The notes under the pieces: generated by a model | Database searches by the model: none | Seen by the model: the letters and a program-made list of their open reading frames with translations, nothing else | What the model was told of the DNA's origin: nothing | In this document: positions 1-7,850 of the stretch, one piece after another | Numbering within the stretch: the stretch's first letter is position 1 | Layout: each line of letters begins with the position of its first letter | Assembly (NCBI RefSeq): GCF_003857015.1 | Contig: NZ_QGGF01000235.1 | Span: 1-32,691 of the forward strand | Length of the DNA: 32,691 nt | Direction: 5' to 3' | Source of the DNA: Micromonospora globispora | GTDB lineage: Bacteria > Actinomycetota > Actinomycetes > Mycobacteriales > Micromonosporaceae | Made by a program: the position numbers and the translations under genes

Positions 1-598
1 AGCGTTCGGCGGGCCGGGCGGTGGTGGCCGGGGCGGGCTGCGGCCCCGGTACGGCCGGTGCGGGCGGGACCCGGGGCGGCACGAGAGGTTGCGGCGGCTG
101 CCCCGGGACGGGAACCGGCGGCAGGGGCATGGTCGGCCCCGCCAGCGCCGTCGGGTCGGGAGCCGGCGTGCCGGGTCCGCCGATGTAGTGCCGGGCGGCG
201 CGTACGGCGGGGTGGTCCGGACCGAGCACCGCGGGCCCGGAGGTGGCCACGCGGGTGTAGTTCCGCCGGGCTTCGTGCCGGTTGCCCAGTTCCTCCGCCA
301 CCCTTGCCAGGTCGAAGGAGAGCGCCAGCATCAGGGGGTCGGCGTCGCCACGGCGGCGCTCGCCGGCCGCGTACGCCTCCTCCAGCACCCGGCGAGCCGC
401 GGCCGGGTCGTCCGCCTCCCGGTGCAGCCGGGCCAGCAGGTGGGCGCTGCCCAGCACGTCGGGATGGTCTTCCCCGTACGCCGGCCGGACCGACTCGATC
501 GCGTCGGCGAGCAGTCGACGGGCGGTGGCCAGATCACCGGCGGAGCGCAGGGCGAGTGCCTGATGCTGCGCGGCGGTCAGCTGGGACGGATGGGACAC
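1..598 (-). CDS. TPR-repeat protein, N-terminal part (runs off the left edge)
   Basis: An open frame on the minus strand begins with GTG at 598 (VSHPSQLTAAQHQALALRS) and stays open to the window edge, about 199 codons. Residues 1 to about 130 form helical repeats typical of the kinesin-light-chain class of tetratricopeptide repeats: a segment with GEDHPDVLGSAHLLARL, then AARRVLEEAYAAGERR, then LGPDHPAVRAARHYIGG. After this the protein turns Pro-rich (PLPPVPVPGQPPQPLVPP), a likely unstructured linker continuing outside the window. TPRs bind partner proteins; no catalytic domain is visible here. No strong Shine-Dalgarno precedes the GTG, so the exact start is uncertain. It diverges from the tRNA-Leu gene and looks chromosomal. 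Confidence 0.7.
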   Translation of the reverse strand, partial: MSHPSQLTAAQHQALALRSAGDLATARRLLADAIESVRPAYGEDHPDVLGSAHLLARLHREADDPAAARRVLEEAYAAGERRRGDADPLMLALSFDLARVAEELGNRHEARRNYTRVATSGPAVLGPDHPAVRAARHYIGGPGTPAPDPTALAGPTMPLPPVPVPGQPPQPLVPPRVPPAPAVPGPQPAPATTARPAER

Positions 599-830
599 GT
601 GAGCAATGCTGCCGGTACTCGGCGGTCGGACGCTACCCGGGCCGACGGGTCCGGGACGTCGGGCGCCGACGGCACCCTTCTGAGCAGGGCAAACTCTTGG
701 CGTAACCGAGCGGCGGACGGCGATGTGCATGATCCACCCGGGCCGTGTACAGTAATCCCCCGTGCGGCCCCCCAGGGCGGCCGATGGGTGATGAGATCAC
801 CGCGGCCGACAGGGTAGGCTGGACGAGCAG

Positions 831-917
831 GTCCGGGTGGCGGAATGGCAGACGCGCTAGCTTGAGGTGCTAGTGCCCGTATAGGGCGTGGGGGTTCAAG
901 TCCCCCCTCGGACACCA
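831..917 (+). tRNA. tRNA-Leu (anticodon GAG)
   Basis: A class II tRNA with a long variable arm. The acceptor stem is GTCCGGG (831-837) paired with CTCGGAC (907-913, one G-U pair). The anticodon stem is TAGC/GCTA around the loop TTGAGGT, giving anticodon GAG. The variable arm is GCCCGTATAGGGC, the T arm is GGGGG TTCAAGT CCCCC, and CCA is encoded (915-917). It reads CUC and CUU leucine codons. The last 15 bases before the terminal CA recur at 10898-10912, which marks this tRNA as a likely integration site for a mobile element. Confidence 0.97.
901..915 (+). repeat. tRNA-Leu 3' end, left copy of a direct repeat (candidate att core)
   Basis: The bases TCCCCCCTCGGACAC at the 3' end of the tRNA-Leu are repeated exactly at 10898-10912 in the same orientation. 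Repeats of a tRNA 3' end on both sides of an insert are the usual mark of site-specific integration. The nearly 10 kb between the copies carries accessory, defence-like genes. Confidence 0.6.
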
Positions 918-1436
918 GTTTCGGTGAAGATTCACGTTTTGCGTGACCGGTCACCATACCCGCAGGCGGCTGCTTGTGCCGGTTGTTGCGGGAAGTTTGA
1001 CTCGGGGTGTCCCGCGACGATGGTGGACATGAGTCCATCTCGGCTACCGCCCTCCGGTGGTGAGCAGCTCATCAGTGCGGCATCAGCTTCGACCGGCCGC
1101 AGGCTCTGGCGTACCCGGACTCCCGCAAGACCAGGGTCGGGCTCATCGCTCGCCGGCACGGCGCTGGTTTTGGTCGTCCCTACTACCAGCGTCCGGCTAT
1201 GAGCGGCTTACGGCGTCATATGCGGCGCCGCGACGCGGCGCAGACGGTGCCCTCGGCCCTGCCATCCCCATGGCGCTGCTCCCGGCCATGCCGCTGGCAC
1301 CGGTCGCGCACAACGCAGCACCGTGGCGGCCGCTGCTGTTGGTAGCAGGACCGTGACCGTTCGGCATGGCTGATGGGTTCCCGGCAATGTCGGGCCGGCG
1401 ACGCATACTCGTATCGGGACCGAGAGAGGGGTACGG
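918..1436. other. Intergenic stretch after tRNA-Leu, no gene recognised
   Basis: These 519 bases contain only short open frames with no recognisable protein features; one begins inside the tRNA. They presumably hold the left junction of the inserted element and the promoter of the large nuclease-STAND gene. No clear -35/-10 pair or operator was found. The final bases (GAGAGAGGGG, about 1423-1432) form the ribosome-binding site for the GTG start at 1437. Confidence 0.5.
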
Positions 1437-4400
1437 GTGTCGTCGTTACCAGGCGGAGCAGCCTCGAAGCTCGGCGACCGATACGAAGGCTGGTGGACCC
1501 TGCTTCGGGTTGCCGACGTCTTAAAAGGCCAGGCTACGAAGCTGCGGCTCGAACCTCCCGAAGCCGGTGGCGCCGGCATCGAGTTCTGGGTGGACGAGGC
1601 AGGGGACCGATGGTGCGAGCAGGTCAAGGACGCCCAGCGCACCTGGACTCTGCATCGCCTGATTACTGAAGGTGTTCTGCCCTCTGTGGCTGGCCATCTT
1701 GCGGCCGGCCACAATGTCCGGCTCGTGGCGTCAGTGCAAGCGCCAGATCTTGCAGCTCTGTCGACTCGTGCCCGGGACGCGGAAAGCCTGGCCGAGTACC
1801 GCGAGATCCTCACCGACACACAGCTGCCAGGCTTCGAGCGGCTGGCCAAGACATGGAACGTCACCGAGACCGAGGCATGGGGCTACCTGCAGCGCGTGCA
1901 CGTCGAGCACCGCCCTGCCGAACAGCTTCGCCACCTGGTTCACCTGACCTACGAACTCCTCCTGCAGGGCGACCCGGAAACGGTGGTCAACGAGCTGCGC
2001 AGTTGGCTGGACGACCTGCTTCACCAGACGTTGACCGCGCCGATGCTGTGGGACCGCCTCAAAAACAAGCGGTATGCCCGGCGCCTGCTCGCTGGTGACC
2101 CGGCCACGGTTGATGCTCTCGCAGCCACCGTGGAGCGGCACCGTCGGCGCGTTGAGGCAATGCGTCCCGCGCATGGCCTCGTCCCGCAGCCGTACGTTGC
2201 GCAGTTGGTGGAACGGCTGCGTGCAGCGAACGGCCGGCAGGTGCTGCTGGTGGACGGCCGGGCCGGTACGGGCAAGTCCACGGTCGCGGCGGAGGCGGTC
2301 CGGGTGCTCAGCGCGGAGGGCTGGCATGCCGTCACGATCCGGATGGACGCGGTCAGTGCCGACGTGCAAACTGCGGCGGCCGTAGGGCGGGCATTCGACC
2401 TGACGGGATCGCCCGCGGTCCTCCTGGGCGGGGTCGCCGACAGTTCCCGTGCAGTGCTGCTCGTTGACCAACTGGACGCGGTCAGCACCTACGGCGGCCG
2501 GATGTCGGACTCTTACGACGCGGTCGCGGAGTTGCTTGACCAGGCCGCGCCCTTGCTCAACGTCAAGGTCGTGCTAGTGGTGCGGACCGCCGACTTGACT
2601 GCCGACCCGCGGATACGGTCGCTGGTTGATGACCCGCGTGTCGACCGCCTCACCGTCGGCGAGCTGGATCTCGACGATGTCCGAGCGGCTCTGGAGGCGG
2701 CCGGATCGGACCCGGCCAGGCTTTCGGATAGCACGCTGCAGCTGCTGCGCACGCCGTTGCACCTTGCGGTGTTTAGCCGGCTGTCACCCGGAAGCCGAGC
2801 TTCCGCGTACCGGACCCTCCCCGACCTCTATGAGGAGTTCACCGGGCAGATCCGCCGTGACATCGAGCGTCAGATCGGCGGGCTCAACTGGAGCGGGATC
2901 ATCGGAGTGCTGGTCCGGTACATGAGCGACAACGAGCGGCTGGACGCTCCGACCGTGGTGCTTGGCTCGGCGTCGCCGAGTGAGGTTGCCGCCCTTCACT
3001 CCTACGGGATCTTGGTGTCGGAGAGCAGCCGCGTCGCGTTTTTCCACGAGACGTACTTCGATTTCCTGTTCGCAACGGCGTTCGTCGTTGAGAACCGGGA
3101 CCTACACGATTACCTTGCTGGCTCCGGGCAATACCTGTTCCGACGCGCGCCGACTCGCCAGGTACTGGAGTACCTGGCCGCGAACGATCGCGAGGCGTTC
3201 CGCGCCACGGTGGTGCGGTTACTGACCAGTGACAAGGTCCGTCGGCACCTTCAGGACGTGGTCGTCGCGGTGCTGCAGCAGCTGGACGCCGACGCCGACG
3301 ACTGGCGGGCGATTGAGCCGCTCGCCTTCGGCGACGGCACGCGTGGACTGCGCCTGGCTGCCCTGCTGTCCTCGCCCGGCTGGTTCGACGCTGCGGACGC
3401 GGCCGGCAGATGGGAGGCGTTGCTGGCCGACCCGGCGACCGCGGACGCGGCGGCGCACCAGCTAATTCTTGCCGCTCAGGAACGCCCGGACCGAGCCGTC
3501 GCTCTCCTTCGCCCGTACATCGGACGCTCCGAGGCGTGGCGGATGCGATTGCGCGCCCTCATCGAGTGGTCGCTGCGACCTGGCTTGGTCGATCTCGCGG
3601 CGGAGCTGATCGAACGCGGCGACCTTGACGACGCCCGGGGGCCGATCGCCGTCAACAGCGACTTCTGGTCGATCCTCTACGGCCTGCAGTCCGACGACCC
3701 GACAGGAGCGGCCCGCCTGATAGGCGCCTACCTCCGTCGCGCACACGTCCGCGCTCGGGCGGACGGCAGCGGCGACCCGTTCGCCTCAGGCCACCTCGAC
3801 ACGTACTCATCGAGCGGCGGGGCGTCGACTATCGCCGAGGTCGCGGCAGCCGCGCCGGCGGAGTTCGTTCACCAGGTCCTGCCCTTCATCCGCGGCGTCG
3901 TCGACGCCGCCGAGCTGGTCGAGCGGGACGGACTCCGGGCGACCAGCCGATGGCGGTACCGCCATGTCGGCGACGACCACGGGATCCACGACGCGGCGTA
4001 CAGCGGCGTCGAGGAGGCCCTGCGCCAGATGGCGGTGCTCCAGCCGCAGGAGACGGTTGCGTTGATCCGGCAGCTCGCCGACAGCAGCGCCGACGAGTTG
4101 CGGTTCCTGGCCTGCCGTACATTCGCTGCCGCGGGATCCGGCGATGACGCTGTCGACTGGCTGCTCTCCGACGAGCGCAATCTCAGGCTCGGCTGGGTGG
4201 ACAGTCCGCGCTGGGCGTCCCGGGAACTCATCGAGGCCGCCACCCGGCATTGCGATGACGAGCACCTTTGCACGCTTGCCCGGCGACTCCTGGAGTACTA
4301 CCCGGCTTGGGAGAAGAGCGCCGAGCGGCGCTACTTGTACGGCCGTGCCCAGTACGAGCTGCTGTCAGCGATCGAGCCGTCACGGCGCAGCACCGAGGTG

Positions 4401-5858
4401 ACCCGGCGGATCGGTGAGCTGGAACGGAAGTTCACCGACTGGCCGTTGACCGGGCCACGGGGGGTCGAGGCCCACTTTGTCGGCTCCCCGATACCCGACA
4501 AGGCAGCCGATCTGCTCACCGACCGCGACTGGATCCGTGCGATCCGGAAACACCGAAGCGACAAGAGGGACTGGTCGGGCGACCGCCCAGTTGGCGGGGC
4601 GAATGAGCTCGCGAACCAGCTCGGCGCGCGCGCGAAGAGCGAGCCCGAGCGGTTCGCCCGGTTGGCGCTGACCTTCGACACCGACACCCCTTCGGTCTAC
4701 TTCAACCGGGTGATCGACGCCGTAGCCAGCGGCGTACCTACCGAACTGCTCACGGAGCTGTGCTGCCGTGCCCGCGATGTCGCGGGACAGAGGGCTGGGC
4801 GCTCAATCTGCCACGCGATGGAGTCGGTAGGTGCTGACGCGAACGACACCCTCCTCCAGCTTCTGGAGGATTGTGCCAGGGATGACGACCCTGACCGCGA
4901 GCTAGCCCGAACACACGCTGGCTCAGGGCAGTACTACTACGGTGGCGACCTGCTCACCGCTGGCCTGAACTCCACCCGAGGCGCAGCGGCCCGGACTATT
5001 GCCCGCCTGCTGTTCGCCAGTCCCGAACATGCCGACCGGCTGATCCCGACCATCGCCAAACTTGCGACGGACCCGGTCCTCGCGGTACGAACGTGGGCCG
5101 CCGAGGCAGTCGGCGCACTGATGAACCACCAACGCGAAACCGCTGTAAAAATCGCAAACGACCTGCTCGACGAGGCACCGCTCGACCTCTTCGACTCGGT
5201 AACCGTCAACCGGCTGCTCACCTACGCCCTGCTACGCGAGCCGGAAACATTCACACCACACCTGCTCCGCGCGCTCACCGGACAGGACTCCGTCGCGGAA
5301 CGAGCCGGATCCACGTGGGTGGCCGCATCCGTGAACGACCTGCTCGTCGACCCGGCCCCCAGAGACCTGGCCGAGCTGAGCGCACCGGCCCGCCGCGGAG
5401 CCGCCGCAGCGTTCGCCTCCGACCCCTCCGTCGCGCCCCAGCAGCTGATCCGCCTCTTCGACGACGAGGACCACACCGTACGCAAGGCTGCCGCCCATGC
5501 ACTGCGCAAGGTCAGCGATCTCCCGCCTCCAACCGCCGAGACGCTCATCACCGCCTTCGTGACGAGCGCCGCCTACGACGACCACTTCGAGGAGCTGTTC
5601 ATCGCCCTCGACGACAGCACACGGCTGCTACCCGCGGGTGCTCTGCCAGCCTGCGAAAGGGCCGTCGAGATCGCCGGTCGCGAACTCGGCGACATCCGCA
5701 CCGCCCGCGCCGCGATGAGCAACCACGTCATCAACGTCGTACTGCGCCTCTACCGGCAAGGAGACAGACCGACCCGGGAGCGCTGCCTCAATGTGATCGA
5801 CAGTCTCGCCGCGGCAGGAGCCTACGGCCTTGAGCAGGCACTTGCGGGCGAGCGTTGA
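1437..5858 (+). CDS. Large nuclease-STAND NTPase with HEAT repeats (Avs-like defence protein)
   Basis: A 1473-aa protein starting at GTG 1437 behind a good GAGAGAGGGG site. Residues 10-70 resemble a PD-(D/E)xK nuclease fold of the Mrr/Cap4 kind: LGDRYEGWWTLLRVADVLKG, then GIEFWVD, then W-C-E61-Q-V-K64. A P-loop NTPase follows, with Walker A GRAGTGKST at 274-282 and Walker B VLLVDQLD around D344. From about residue 560 to the end it is helical and repetitive, with HEAT-like units such as DDEDHTVRKAAAHALRKV. Effector, STAND-type NTPase and long repeat sensor in one chain is the layout of antiviral STAND (Avs) proteins, which recognise a phage protein with the repeats and then activate the nuclease. 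That role is inferred; the repeats could also serve another sensor. It stands alone, with no partner gene, just inside the tRNA-Leu repeat. Confidence 0.75.
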   Translation: MSSLPGGAASKLGDRYEGWWTLLRVADVLKGQATKLRLEPPEAGGAGIEFWVDEAGDRWCEQVKDAQRTWTLHRLITEGVLPSVAGHLAAGHNVRLVASVQAPDLAALSTRARDAESLAEYREILTDTQLPGFERLAKTWNVTETEAWGYLQRVHVEHRPAEQLRHLVHLTYELLLQGDPETVVNELRSWLDDLLHQTLTAPMLWDRLKNKRYARRLLAGDPATVDALAATVERHRRRVEAMRPAHGLVPQPYVAQLVERLRAANGRQVLLVDGRAGTGKSTVAAEAVRVLSAEGWHAVTIRMDAVSADVQTAAAVGRAFDLTGSPAVLLGGVADSSRAVLLVDQLDAVSTYGGRMSDSYDAVAELLDQAAPLLNVKVVLVVRTADLTADPRIRSLVDDPRVDRLTVGELDLDDVRAALEAAGSDPARLSDSTLQLLRTPLHLAVFSRLSPGSRASAYRTLPDLYEEFTGQIRRDIERQIGGLNWSGIIGVLVRYMSDNERLDAPTVVLGSASPSEVAALHSYGILVSESSRVAFFHETYFDFLFATAFVVENRDLHDYLAGSGQYLFRRAPTRQVLEYLAANDREAFRATVVRLLTSDKVRRHLQDVVVAVLQQLDADADDWRAIEPLAFGDGTRGLRLAALLSSPGWFDAADAAGRWEALLADPATADAAAHQLILAAQERPDRAVALLRPYIGRSEAWRMRLRALIEWSLRPGLVDLAAELIERGDLDDARGPIAVNSDFWSILYGLQSDDPTGAARLIGAYLRRAHVRARADGSGDPFASGHLDTYSSSGGASTIAEVAAAAPAEFVHQVLPFIRGVVDAAELVERDGLRATSRWRYRHVGDDHGIHDAAYSGVEEALRQMAVLQPQETVALIRQLADSSADELRFLACRTFAAAGSGDDAVDWLLSDERNLRLGWVDSPRWASRELIEAATRHCDDEHLCTLARRLLEYYPAWEKSAERRYLYGRAQYELLSAIEPSRRSTEVTRRIGELERKFTDWPLTGPRGVEAHFVGSPIPDKAADLLTDRDWIRAIRKHRSDKRDWSGDRPVGGANELANQLGARAKSEPERFARLALTFDTDTPSVYFNRVIDAVASGVPTELLTELCCRARDVAGQRAGRSICHAMESVGADANDTLLQLLEDCARDDDPDRELARTHAGSGQYYYGGDLLTAGLNSTRGAAARTIARLLFASPEHADRLIPTIAKLATDPVLAVRTWAAEAVGALMNHQRETAVKIANDLLDEAPLDLFDSVTVNRLLTYALLREPETFTPHLLRALTGQDSVAERAGSTWVAASVNDLLVDPAPRDLAELSAPARRGAAAAFASDPSVAPQQLIRLFDDEDHTVRKAAAHALRKVSDLPPPTAETLITAFVTSAAYDDHFEELFIALDDSTRLLPAGALPACERAVEIAGRELGDIRTARAAMSNHVINVVLRLYRQGDRPTRERCLNVIDSLAAAGAYGLEQALAGER

Positions 5859-6352
5859 ATCCCCTCTCCGAATCGAGCGGGATCGCGCGGGGTAGGACAT
5901 CCCTGACTGTCAAGAACCACAGACGGATGGTAGCCGCTAGGAGCCCGTCGTCCTCGCTGGCGATGCGCTGACCACTCCGCCCCCAACTCCGCATTTGCGC
6001 AGGCTGAACGGTTCTCGATGTCCGGTTCGCAGGTGGGGGGATCCCGTTCGGCTGCCGTGTTCGCTGCGGATGCCGTCCTCGACGAGCACCTGTTCTGCCC
6101 ATGTGCGGCGGGAAGGCGGGAACATCGCCTTTCGGGAAGGCAGATCGCCACCGATGACGAGTTCCCCGAACGGCTACGATCGCTGGACCTCGGCTGTCCG
6201 CGGCCGGAGATCAACGCCTGTTCGTCACGGTACGCGCCCAACTCGTGGATCGCGGCGGGCTTGTCCTCCGAGCCCGACGGAGGTGGCTGTGGCCGGTCGC
6301 CGCCGCGGTCCTGGTCGCCTACCCGCACCCGCCACGGGATCGGCCCTGCGAG
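5859..6352. other. Non-coding or decayed stretch between the STAND gene and the IS remnant
   Basis: No intact gene is recognised in these 494 bases. Several overlapping frames on both strands are open for 100-170 codons, but they are Arg/Ser/Pro-rich and lack domain features, as expected of random frames in high-GC DNA. The stretch is probably decayed insertion-sequence or island DNA, because a transposase remnant directly follows. Confidence 0.4.
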
Positions 6353-7036
6353 CTAGCCGCCTTTCCCGCGATCCTCGAACCGCTGCGCGGCGCGGTCACC
6401 GCCGCCCGACAACATCGCCGCCTGATCGTCATCCGCGCCCGCCCGTGGCGCCGACACGCACCGTACGCCAGCCTGGCCCACCCCGGTCATCGACGACATC
6501 AGCGCCCGCAGGCGGCGCGGGCGTGGTTCGGGTGGGGGCCGGCGTCGACGAGTCGGTAGCCGTAGGGTGGCCGGCCAGCGAGATGTCGGCCCTGCAGCTC
6601 GCCACGCAGGGGCTTGCCGTCGACGGCGATGGTGCGGTACCGCTTCGGTCGCGGTGGCGCCGGGCTGGTACGGGCGCGTAGCCAGCCAGCCAGGACCGCC
6701 CGCGAGTGCAGCGGCGTCCAGGCGGGTCAGCACTCGCCACACGGTCGTGCCCACTGGCACGCCCCGGCAGAGTCCCAGCCGGGACCGGCCCTGGTCGTCC
6801 AGGTCGTGCAGCCAGCCGGTGATCGCCGCGAACGACGAGGCGCCGGCCAACACCGCACATACCGCGACGGCGAGGAGCCCGGCGAGCGGGTAATGCACCC
6901 CTCCCGGGTCACGCGGGTCCGGGACAACGGACAAGGCTTGCAACAGTCCACCGTGTTCACCGTCGGTGACTGGTGCCGGCGCAGCATGGGTGGCGGGTGC
7001 GGTGACGGCCAGGGTAGGGATCAGGGACGATGCCAT
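6353..7036 (-). pseudogene. ISAs1-family transposase remnant
   Basis: The first 120 or so residues read as the N-terminus of an ISAs1-type transposase (GLLQALSVVPDPRDPGGVHY, then PLAGLLAVAVCAVLAGASSF, AAITGWLHDLD, GTTVWRVLTRLDAA). The frame is then lost near 6700: the typical continuation, YRTIAVDGKPLRGELQ, is found in a different frame over about 6590-6650. The central and C-terminal catalytic parts are not recognisable, so the remnant is both frameshifted and truncated and cannot be active. Its presence fits an island with a history of insertions between the STAND gene and the next operon. Confidence 0.75.
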
Positions 7037-7433
7037 CGGCGGGTGAGGTCTTCCTCGGTGTCATGAGGCGTCGAGACCTCCATGACCACCTTCGGGATCT
7101 CACCCGCTTCACTCGCCTCCACAGAAGCCGATCGCCGCGTAAATTCCCAGCTCAGAGCACCATCGCTCGACTACGCAATGGCCCTGGGCGGGAGCCAGGG
7201 CAGGGCATGAGACAGCGACCTCACAGGGCAAGCAGACCAAACCGGCCGAACGTGGTAGCCGATCACGCTTGCACCCAATGCAACAGCACCACTATGAGCA
7301 AGTGTCGGATTCTCGATCCTAGGATGGCCGCGACTGCGCCGTCCACATTGGCCCAATGGTCTAGAATTCTGCTAGGTCCGGAAGCCGATGATCGCACGAA
7401 TCGGCTGCTTCAACCCTGCATGAGGAGCGCATC
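7037..7433. other. Intergenic region upstream of the motif-sharing operon
   Basis: No gene is supported in these 397 bases. The region should contain the promoter of the operon starting at 7434. AT-richer bases occur at about 7345-7375 (TTGGCCCAATGGTCTAGAAT), but no convincing -35/-10 pair can be assigned. The GAGGAG at 7423-7428 is a good ribosome-binding site six bases before the ATG at 7434. Confidence 0.45.
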
Positions 7434-7850
7434 ATGTCCATTCCTGTTGAGCTCTTGACCGCCGCCGGCGCCGCCTTCGCAGGGACCATGGGAACGGACG
7501 TGTACCAGTACGCTCGAGCACGCTTCAAAGAACTGGCGGGTCATGGCGGATCCTCCGGCGAAGACCCCGCCGAGCTTCAGCAACTCGACATGCTGGAGCA
7601 TGCCGTCGCTGCACTCGAGCCGGCACAACGGCCGGCATTCTCGAAGGGGGTGCAGGTGCCCATCGAGAAGATTATTTCCACCTGTGTCGACGACAACCGG
7701 TCGGAGGAGCTCGAAGAGTTCGTCCGGATCCTACAGGCTAAGCTGGCAGAGTTGAGGCCGGCGTTCGCCCATCAAACGGTCACGGGAAACTACGCGCTCG
7801 GTGACATCAATACGGCCGGCCGCGACAACAACTTCGGGACGAATCGCTGA
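7434..7850 (+). CDS. Small helical protein with C-terminal amyloid-signalling-like motif
   Basis: A 138-aa protein with ATG at 7434 and a strong GAGGAG site. Residues 1-110 look mostly alpha-helical: a hydrophobic, small-residue-rich N-terminus (PVELLTAAGAAFAGTMGTDV), then a charged helix ending EELEEFVRILQAKLAEL. The C-terminus (about 115-136) is a Gly/Asn-rich segment, TVTGNYALGDINTAGRDN. Its core DINTAGRDN recurs near the N-terminus of the next gene product. Known family logic: in bacterial NLR-associated amyloid signalling (BASS), a small helical effector, often membrane-disrupting, carries such a motif at its C-terminus and is triggered by an NLR-like protein with a matching N-terminal motif. 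I infer this is the effector of the pair. The stop overlaps the next start by one base (TGATG), implying coupled translation. Confidence 0.65.
   Translation: MSIPVELLTAAGAAFAGTMGTDVYQYARARFKELAGHGGSSGEDPAELQQLDMLEHAVAALEPAQRPAFSKGVQVPIEKIISTCVDDNRSEELEEFVRILQAKLAELRPAFAHQTVTGNYALGDINTAGRDNNFGTNR
7803..7829 (+). repeat. Shared-motif coding repeat, copy 1 (DINTAGRDN)
   Basis: Nine codons for DINTAGRDN at the 3' end of the small helical gene. The second copy, in the next gene at 7919-7945, encodes identical residues but differs at four codons (AAT/AAC, ACG/ACT, GCC/GCG, AAC/AAT), all synonymously. This indicates selection on the peptide and not a recent DNA duplication. Confidence 0.8.

Noticed and set aside
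577..1038. A minus-strand frame reading SEGGLEPPRP through the tRNA-Leu
   Set aside because: This peptide is the known translation of an antisense tRNA 3' end and does not indicate a gene.
5995..6681. Open plus-strand frames between the STAND gene and the ISAs1 remnant
   Set aside because: Arg/Pro/Ser-rich composition with no motifs, partly overlapping the transposase remnant on the other strand.
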